Assembly (NCBI RefSeq): GCF_042685085.1
Contig: NZ_JBHUMM010000037.1
Coordinates: forward strand, 1 to 64,000
Length of the DNA stretch: 64,000 bases
Direction of reading: 5' to 3'
Source of the DNA: Marinicrinis sediminis
GTDB lineage: Bacteria > Bacillota > Bacilli > Paenibacillales > KCTC-33676
Part shown: positions 58,491 to 64,000 of the stretch, piece after piece
Layout: every line of letters starts with the position of its first letter
Position numbering within the stretch: the first letter of the stretch is position 1
Made by a program: the position numbers and the translations under genes
The notes under the pieces: generated by a model
Databases searched by the model: none
Seen by the model: the letters and a program-made list of their open reading frames with translations, nothing else
Told to the model about the DNA's origin: nothing

Positions 58491-58692
58491 CCCATTTTCC
58501 TTTCAACGTCCCATCATGACTTGAATGGCTTGTATCGCATCTTCTTAATACCATTTTCATCCCTTTCCCAATACTGTAACATACGATCACTACAAGGATG
58601 ACTAACCATTCTGTAACCTCCAGATTGAGAACGGATGCTACCAACCATACTACAATACCTAACCAACCACCCCACCAAAATGAGTATCCCAC
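58456..58692 (-). CDS. Possible small membrane protein, 78 aa
   Basis: A 78-residue frame starting at GTG, without a clear ribosome-binding site. It has two hydrophobic segments (about 8-22 and 27-43) and a polar Ser/His-rich tail, as in small membrane proteins. It overlaps the next gene by 35 bases on the same strand, which allows coupling. Moderate to low confidence that it is expressed. Confidence 0.4.
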   Translation of the reverse strand: MGYSFWWGGWLGIVVWLVASVLNLEVTEWLVILVVIVCYSIGKGMKMVLRRCDTSHSSHDGTLKGKWDEQVRSSQSEE

Positions 58693-58761
58693 ATAATTTA
58701 AAACAGGGGTATGAATATAGAAGTATGTTCACCCTCATTGAGGTAAGGGGTCCATGAAAGT

Positions 58762-58806
58762 AAAAAAACTGTTCCGCAAGCCGGGTTGCGACTTGAAGAA
58801 CAGTTT
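58762..58806 (-). terminator. Terminator of ftsZ
   Basis: AAACTGTTC (58766-58774) pairs with GAACAGTTT (58798-58806), with a further inner CGCAA/TTGCG helix; on the minus strand seven T follow. It lies about 90 bp past ftsZ. Confidence 0.85.
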
Positions 58807-58892
58807 GATTTTGATTCGCCTGATGTTCCCATACACACATACACATTGACATATACATGCATTCACTTATACATGCCTGGACGCCTGCTCGA

Positions 58893-60002
58893 CTACAGGT
58901 TTTTCTTATTGCGCAGGAATGTCGGAATGTCCAGTTGATCAGAAGATGGAGACGCTGAATTGCCAAACGGACGAAGGCCTCCTGATTTCTCCTGCTCAGA
59001 CGGGGCGCTCGATGGACGTCGTGCCGGCTCCGCTGGTGTAGCTGGCGCCTTATGCTCGAATCCGGTAGCGATGACCGTCACCTTGATGGCATCCTTCATC
59101 TCGTCATCAATGATCGCACCGAAGATCATGTTCACTTCGATATCCGAGGCTCCTGTAACCATCTCCACCGCTTCATTGACTTCAAACAGGCTCAGGTTGG
59201 AACCGCCTGTAATGTTCATAATCACGCCGCGCGCTCCTTCGATGGAGGTTTCCAGCAGCGGGCTCATGATCGCTTTCTTGGCAGCCTCGGAAGCTCTGTT
59301 CTCTCCCGTTGCTTCCCCAATACCCATCAGGGCAGAACCACGCTCAGACATGATGGTTTTGACATCCGCGAAGTCGAGGTTAATCAGGCCTGGTACAGCG
59401 ATGAGATCGGAGATCCCCTGTACAGCCTGGCGAAGTACATTGTCTGCCTCACGGAAAGCTTCGACCATCGGCGTTTTCTTGTCCACAATCTCGAGCAGTC
59501 GGTCATTCGGAATAATGATGAGCGTGTCCACTTTTTCTCTCAGAGCGGCAATTCCCTGTTCCGCCTGATTGCTGCGTTTTCTTCCCTCGAAGGTAAACGG
59601 TCTGGTCACGACCCCAACGGTTAATGCGCCGCATTCTCTTGCAATCTCGGCAATCACCGCTGCCGCACCGGTTCCAGTTCCGCCGCCCATTCCGGCTGTA
59701 ACGAATACCATGTCCGCTCCACTAAGGGCTTCCATAATCTGTTCTCTGGATTCTTCCGCTGCTTTTTTTCCGATATCCGGATTGGCACCTGCACCCAATC
59801 CTCTTGTAAGCTTCTCGCCAATTTGCATCTTGATGGAAGAATGAGAGAAGTTCAGTGCTTGCGCATCGGTGTTTACTGTAATAAATTCAACGCCCTTTAC
59901 GCCAAATTCGATCATGCGATTGACAGCATTGCTGCCGCCACCACCGACGCCGATGACTTTAATTGAGGCCAGCTGATTTTGTTCCATATCAAACTCTAGC
60001 AT
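58893..60002 (-). CDS. ftsZ: Cell division protein FtsZ
   Basis: About 369 residues, tubulin-like GTPase that forms the division ring. GGGGSNAVNRM (20-30) and the tubulin signature GGGTGTG (106-112) bind GTP; the T7 loop is NLDFADVKTIM; a disordered Pro/Ser-rich linker follows about residue 315, and the C-terminal peptide DQLDIPTFLRN binds FtsA, SepF and others. The ATG at 60002 (MLEFDMEQNQ) matches the family start; an ATG three codons earlier is closer to the AGGAGG site. Confidence 0.98.
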   Translation of the reverse strand: MLEFDMEQNQLASIKVIGVGGGGSNAVNRMIEFGVKGVEFITVNTDAQALNFSHSSIKMQIGEKLTRGLGAGANPDIGKKAAEESREQIMEALSGADMVFVTAGMGGGTGTGAAAVIAEIARECGALTVGVVTRPFTFEGRKRSNQAEQGIAALREKVDTLIIIPNDRLLEIVDKKTPMVEAFREADNVLRQAVQGISDLIAVPGLINLDFADVKTIMSERGSALMGIGEATGENRASEAAKKAIMSPLLETSIEGARGVIMNITGGSNLSLFEVNEAVEMVTGASDIEVNMIFGAIIDDEMKDAIKVTVIATGFEHKAPATPAEPARRPSSAPSEQEKSGGLRPFGNSASPSSDQLDIPTFLRNKKNL

Positions 60003-60108
60003 ATCGGTCATAATCCTCCTACCTGAACGAATAGTTTTTGTCATCCCTATGTTGCATCACGCTTGTCCTATTCGAATCGATTTCGTCATTGTTTAATGGT
60101 GCAAGGTT

Positions 60109-61362
60109 TTAGATAAATTCACTAAACCAGTTCTTGAATTTTTCCATCACGCCTTGCTTTTGCTTGCTGGCAGCCGGCTTGGCCTTTTTGGCAGCCGGAG
60201 CACTCGCTGGAGCCGAATTGCTGCTCTTGCCTTTTGCCGCAGACTTCAAGGCATATTGGATCATGCCCACCCCATTGGTATAGGACGGATCACGAACGCC
60301 GATATAATCCGGAACCGCAATACGCACAGACGTTTGCAGCACCTGCTGGGCTGCCGTCAGCATCGCAGGCATCATGACGGTACCACCCGTTAGCACATAG
60401 CCGCCTGCGAGCTCTTTGCCACCCAGTCGATGAACTTCCGCCTGAATCAGCTCGAAGATCTCGCACACGCGCGGTTCCACAATATTCGCCAAGTCGACCT
60501 GGCTAAACTCTTTTTCCGAGTTGCTGCCTAACCGAGGAACCTTGAACTTTTGATCCGCCTCGGATTCTTCAATCAGGGCACAACCGTACTTCATTTTGAT
60601 CATTTCCGCCATTTCCGTTTGGGTGCGCAGTCCAATCGAGATGTCATTGGTGATGTATTCGCCCCCAATCGGCAGGGTTGAGGTGGCGGTCAAATTGCCA
60701 TTTTTGAATATCGCAATGGTCGTCGCTCCTGCCCCGACATCGACCAGCGCAGTTCCCATTGCTTTCTCATCCCTTGATAGTGCAATCTGGCAGGATGCGA
60801 GGGAAGAGAGAACAAGGCCCGACACTTCCAGATCTGCTTTTTCCACACATCGAAGCAGATTATGTACGGCTGTCTTTGCTCCCGTAATAATGGTCGCCTC
60901 GACCTCCAGACGAACGCCGATCATGCCATGTGGATCATGGATGCCTTCCAGTCCATCTACCAGAAACTGCTTGGGTACGATGCCGATGATCTCCCGCTCA
61001 GGAGGTAAGGCGATGACTTTGGCTGCCTGCAGCACCCGGTCAATATCTTCATATCCGATCTCACGGTCTTCATTGGATACGGCCACTACTCCGTGACTGG
61101 ATTGAAGGCCAATATGATTGCCTGAAATACCGACATATACATTTGTGATTTCGATCCCAACCATGCGCTCCGCATGGTCCACCGCACTCCGGATGGATTG
61201 AACCGTCTGATCTATATCAACGATAGCTCCCTTACGGATGCCTTGGGAATCTGCTGAACCTACACCCACTATATTGATCGAGCCATTATTCAACTCTCCA
61301 ATGATGGCTCTTACTTTGGATGTACCGATGTCTAAACTCACGATGATGTCATTGCTGCTCAA
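60109..61362 (-). CDS. ftsA: Cell division protein FtsA
   Basis: About 417 residues, actin-like ATPase that tethers FtsZ to the membrane. Phosphate-1 motif VSLDIGTSKVRAIIGE (near 8-23), phosphate-2 VDVGAGATTIAI, adenosine motif GYVLTGGTVMMPAM. After an Ala/Lys/Pro/Ser-rich linker the protein ends in an amphipathic membrane helix GVMEKFKNWFSEFI. The start is a TTG at 61362, 8 bases after AGGAGGT, as no ATG fits. Confidence 0.96.
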   Translation of the reverse strand: MSSNDIIVSLDIGTSKVRAIIGELNNGSINIVGVGSADSQGIRKGAIVDIDQTVQSIRSAVDHAERMVGIEITNVYVGISGNHIGLQSSHGVVAVSNEDREIGYEDIDRVLQAAKVIALPPEREIIGIVPKQFLVDGLEGIHDPHGMIGVRLEVEATIITGAKTAVHNLLRCVEKADLEVSGLVLSSLASCQIALSRDEKAMGTALVDVGAGATTIAIFKNGNLTATSTLPIGGEYITNDISIGLRTQTEMAEMIKMKYGCALIEESEADQKFKVPRLGSNSEKEFSQVDLANIVEPRVCEIFELIQAEVHRLGGKELAGGYVLTGGTVMMPAMLTAAQQVLQTSVRIAVPDYIGVRDPSYTNGVGMIQYALKSAAKGKSSNSAPASAPAAKKAKPAASKQKQGVMEKFKNWFSEFI

Positions 61363-61603
61363 TCCGTGGCACCTCCTGTTTTCAGCGTATTGCTTGCATT
61401 TATTCGTATATCCTATTACATATTCCACACAAGAGAGGTATTCCCTCTTTTTGCAACAATATTTTTATTGGAAAGCCATTTTTTTGAAGGAACGCTCTGC
61501 TGCCAACAGACGGACAACTCTGCATCCCTGTTTAGTAACACAAGTTTATCATTTTTCATTTTCTTTTTATAGAGCCTTTCAGAAAACTTTTTCGTGCGAA
61601 ATC

Positions 61604-62407
61604 TCACTCTAGCTCTTCCGCTTGAAGTGTTGTAGGACTATCGTCCTGCTGCTCATCACCGGGAAAAGGACGATGAATGATGGCTTCCAGCAGGGTAATT
61701 TCTCCTGTTCGCGTTCCCTGCTTCCTCAGCTCCTCAATAATCCCCTCCAATACGTCTATTTTGTCCTTCAAATAGTCGATCGTCGTGACGACCTCGAATT
61801 GGGAGCGGGTATAAAGTAGGATTTTATCTTCATAAGAGGACGTAGCAGGCAAAGGACGAATTTCGGAAATATCCATGAGCTGTCTGGGTGGGATTTCGGC
61901 CAATACGCGAGCCAGTTTCTTCTTGCCCTCAGTCTGATCCTCCCAGCCTGTCAGGAGAGGCTTGTCCAGTTGCACACGGTCAGCGGCAGAGATCCACGCC
62001 CCGTTGGCAAGCAGGATCGTCAGCTCTCCGTCCGGCGATCCCTCATACGCAACGGCATCATGTTCCTCTACGTGAATGACCAGCTTGCCGGGAAACGATT
62101 TCTCGGTTTTGACGTTCTCGATTTCCTTGCGCTGCGTTAGATTGTCGCGCAGCTTCTGTTCATTCAGCATAAAATAGGATTCTCCGACAGTAATCCCGGA
62201 CTGCGCCAGAATCTGTTCATGTGAAAGCCAGCGATTTCCTGTCACTTCAATGGATGTAATCTGGCTGAAGGAAGAGCGAAAAAACAGAACGGCCAGCAAA
62301 ATGACAAAAAAACAAAAGATGAGAGCCAGCAGCCTGCGGCTTTTTTTTCTCGGTCTTTTCTGTTTTTTCATGGCCGGTATCGAGGCTTGTCCTCTGTATC
62401 CATTCAT
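61604..62407 (-). CDS. divIB: Cell division protein DivIB/FtsQ
   Basis: A 267-residue single-pass membrane protein. A basic cytoplasmic start (KKQKRPRKKSRR), one helix (26-43), a POTRA domain beginning FSQITSIEVTGNRWLSHEQILAQSGI (48-73) and a beta domain. It belongs to the DivIB-FtsL-DivIC complex. The acidic tail (GDEQQDDSPTTLQAEELE) is typical. The 240 bp between it and ftsA contain no gene I can see and may hold ftsA promoters. Confidence 0.93.
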   Translation of the reverse strand: MNGYRGQASIPAMKKQKRPRKKSRRLLALIFCFFVILLAVLFFRSSFSQITSIEVTGNRWLSHEQILAQSGITVGESYFMLNEQKLRDNLTQRKEIENVKTEKSFPGKLVIHVEEHDAVAYEGSPDGELTILLANGAWISAADRVQLDKPLLTGWEDQTEGKKKLARVLAEIPPRQLMDISEIRPLPATSSYEDKILLYTRSQFEVVTTIDYLKDKIDVLEGIIEELRKQGTRTGEITLLEAIIHRPFPGDEQQDDSPTTLQAEELE

Positions 62408-62525
62408 CTCTCGTCTCTCACCTCCCTCTCATCTCCTTCGCTCAGCGAAGCTTGTCCCGCATGTACATGTCCCGCAGACAGCACCTGGCTCCCCCTCCCA
62501 TGAGCAGAAGGGGGAATTCCTGTAC

Positions 62526-63806
62526 TCATGAATGTTTGACCATGGTTGGTGCTGATGCCTGACGGTACATGCGTGCGCCCAGTTTGCCGAACATCTCCTC
62601 AATGTGGTCATAGCCTCGATCAATATGATGTACCTGTTCCACCAGGGTGGTTCCTTTGGCAGCCAGGCCCGCGATGACCAGCGCTGCACCGGCTCTGAGG
62701 TCAGTGGCCTCGACGGTCGTGCCAAACAGTTGTCTGACTCCGCGAATAAAGGCGGTGTTGAGATCCACCCGGATATCTGCGCCCATTCGGTTGAGTGCAT
62801 CCACGTGCTTGAATCTGCCCTCGAAGATCGTTTCCTTGATCGTGCTCATCCCGTCCGCCATGGACAGCAAGGTCATCATCTGAGCTTGCAAATCGGTAGG
62901 AAAGGCCGGGTATGGTGAGGTCACGATACGATCTACGGCCTGTGGACGTCCGGCAAATTCCACCCATATCTCATCGGCTTCCGCTTCCACTCGTACACCC
63001 GCCTTGCGCAGGACATGAATCAGGGTAAGCAGATGACCAGGCTCTACTTTCTGAAGCCGCACACTGCCTCTGGTGGTGGCAGCGGCAATCATGAGGGTCC
63101 CGGCTACGATGCGATCCGGTATCACTTCATACCGGCAGGCCTTGAAAGAACGGACGCCGTGAATGGTCAGGGTGTCCGTGCCGGCTCCCTCTACCCGGGC
63201 CCCCATCTTGTTCAGAAAATGCTGCAAATCTATAATTTCCGGCTCTCTTGCTGCATGATGAATGGTCGTGGTGCCTTCTGCTGCAGCTGCGGCCATCATA
63301 ATATTTTCGGTTGCGCCAACGCTCGGGAAGTCCAGTACAATGTTGGCTCCCTTCAGCCGGGTGCATGTACAGATGATGGTCTCGCCTGTTTCTGTAATGT
63401 TGGCACCCAGTGCCTCCAGACCCTTCAAATGCAAATCAATTTTTCGCTCACCGATGGCACAGCCGCCAGGCTGATAGATTTGGACTTGCCCAAATCTAGC
63501 AAGCAGTGGACCCATTAGAAAAATGGAAGAACGCATCTGCCGCATGAGCTTTTCAGGAATGTGACTGGAGTCTACGTGAGTCGTGTCCAGTTTGATTTGA
63601 CCTTTTTTGTAGGATGCCTTGCAGCCAAGCTCCTCCAGAATATCGAGCATAACCTGGATATCCAGCAAATTTGGAACATTGTCAATGATGTGAATACCTT
63701 CCACCATGATGGATGCGGCCAATATCGGCAACGCAGCATTTTTCGAGCCATGTACTTCTATGGTGCCGGTAAGAGGCTCTCCACCTTCAATGACTAATTT
63801 ATCCAA
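62526..63806 (-). CDS. murA: UDP-N-acetylglucosamine 1-carboxyvinyltransferase MurA
   Basis: A 426-residue enzyme, first committed step of peptidoglycan synthesis. UDP-GlcNAc- and PEP-binding start GSKNAALPILAA (20-31); catalytic Cys116 in PGGCAIGERKIDLH, the fosfomycin target. The loop reads GERKIDLH, where many homologues have GSRPIDLH. Full length. It lies between murB and divIB, 14 bp after the former. Confidence 0.96.
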   Translation of the reverse strand: MDKLVIEGGEPLTGTIEVHGSKNAALPILAASIMVEGIHIIDNVPNLLDIQVMLDILEELGCKASYKKGQIKLDTTHVDSSHIPEKLMRQMRSSIFLMGPLLARFGQVQIYQPGGCAIGERKIDLHLKGLEALGANITETGETIICTCTRLKGANIVLDFPSVGATENIMMAAAAAEGTTTIHHAAREPEIIDLQHFLNKMGARVEGAGTDTLTIHGVRSFKACRYEVIPDRIVAGTLMIAAATTRGSVRLQKVEPGHLLTLIHVLRKAGVRVEAEADEIWVEFAGRPQAVDRIVTSPYPAFPTDLQAQMMTLLSMADGMSTIKETIFEGRFKHVDALNRMGADIRVDLNTAFIRGVRQLFGTTVEATDLRAGAALVIAGLAAKGTTLVEQVHHIDRGYDHIEEMFGKLGARMYRQASAPTMVKHS

Positions 63807-63821
63807 TGTTTCACCTCCGAA

Positions 63822-64000
63822 TTAACGCTCACCGACCATTAGGACTTCTGTTTCAAGCTCGACTCCGTATTGGGCTGCAATGGTTGCCTTGATTCGTTCA
63901 ATAAGGGTGAGAACATCGATCGCTGTTGCATTTCCGGTGTTTACGATAAAATTGGCATGCTGCCTCGACACTTCAGCCCCTCCGCAACGGGTCCCCTTCA
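63822..64000 (-). CDS. murB: UDP-N-acetylenolpyruvoylglucosamine reductase MurB, 3' end only
   Basis: The last 58 residues of MurB; the gene continues past the right edge of the window. The fragment reads KGTRCGGAEVSRQHANFIVNTGNATA... and ends ELETEVLMVGER, the typical C-terminus with the conserved HANFIVN segment. The enzyme uses FAD and NADPH to make UDP-MurNAc, the step after MurA. Directly upstream of murA. Confidence 0.93.
   Translation of the reverse strand, partial: KGTRCGGAEVSRQHANFIVNTGNATAIDVLTLIERIKATIAAQYGVELETEVLMVGER

Noticed and set aside
58514..58966. 150-codon minus-strand frame overlapping ftsZ
   Set aside because: It runs through the ftsZ 3' end and its terminator in another frame, with no ribosome-binding site.
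61363..61603. Sigma-H-like promoter before ftsA
   Set aside because: GAGGGAATA and GTGGAAT are present, but their spacing is one or two bases short of the consensus and one position deviates, so I do not list it.

Overview
The window looks like a chromosomal segment of a Paenibacillus-type, endospore-forming Firmicute. The evidence is the sporulation block spoIIGA-sigE-sigG beside ftsA/ftsZ, the Gram-positive sepF/ylmG/ylmH/divIVA block, a T-box before ileS, a PyrR-type attenuator before the pyr operon, an LL-diaminopimelate aminotransferase, an S-layer-homology protein, and many GGAGG ribosome-binding sites. From about 8.3 kb onward the DNA is moderately GC-rich and codes mostly on the minus strand. 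Positions 1-8.2 kb are clearly more AT-rich.

Positions 1-8240 form an accessory region that stops just past the 3' end of a tRNA-Val(GAC) gene, the usual place for an integrated element. It holds a possible end of an IS256-like element, small unknown genes, a free-standing GIY-YIG endonuclease, a 514-residue winged-helix protein resembling a replication initiator, two iteron-like repeat arrays just upstream of it, two identical 158-bp hairpin-bearing repeats just downstream, a 380-residue unknown protein, and a phage-like switch: a small XRE repressor, two operators and divergent promoters, one of which reads a three-gene operon containing a LytTR-domain protein. No integrase is visible. I read it as one end of a plasmid-like or satellite-like integrated element; this is inference.

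Positions 8.2-17.4 kb hold tRNA-Val, a DUF5316-like membrane protein, two methyltransferases, a DUF3221-like lipoprotein, an oxidoreductase/hydrolase/NhaC antiporter operon, an SLH protein with a PrcB-like tail, tRNA-Ile2/tRNA-fMet, a 54-residue aromatic microprotein and a PgpA/YutG phosphatase. Positions 17.4-27.0 kb hold two ABC export systems. One is a five-gene operon of MacAB type with two ATPases (one fused to an AbrB-like domain), a lipoprotein adaptor, a 966-residue permease and a sugar-type solute-binding lipoprotein. The other is a simple ATPase/ABC-2 permease pair.

Positions 27.1-36.3 kb are the pyrimidine operon pyrR-pyrB-pyrC-carA-carB-pyrF-pyrE, read on the minus strand from a sigma-A promoter through a PyrR leader. 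A strong terminator sits between carB and pyrF, where pyrK-pyrD lie in Bacillus subtilis. Next come dapL, rluD, lspA, yteA and a DUF5665 gene, then ileS with its T-box, and the divIVA-ylmH-ylmG-sepF-ylmE-pgeF-ylmC block.

Positions 48.1-54.8 kb hold a carbohydrate module placed between ylmC and sigG: two permeases, a binding protein, a GH130 phosphorylase, a DUF1861 protein and a LacI regulator, with two identical TTGTAACGTTACAA operators. The window ends with sigG, sigE, spoIIGA, a short block of unrecognised genes, ftsZ, ftsA, divIB, murA and the 3' end of murB.
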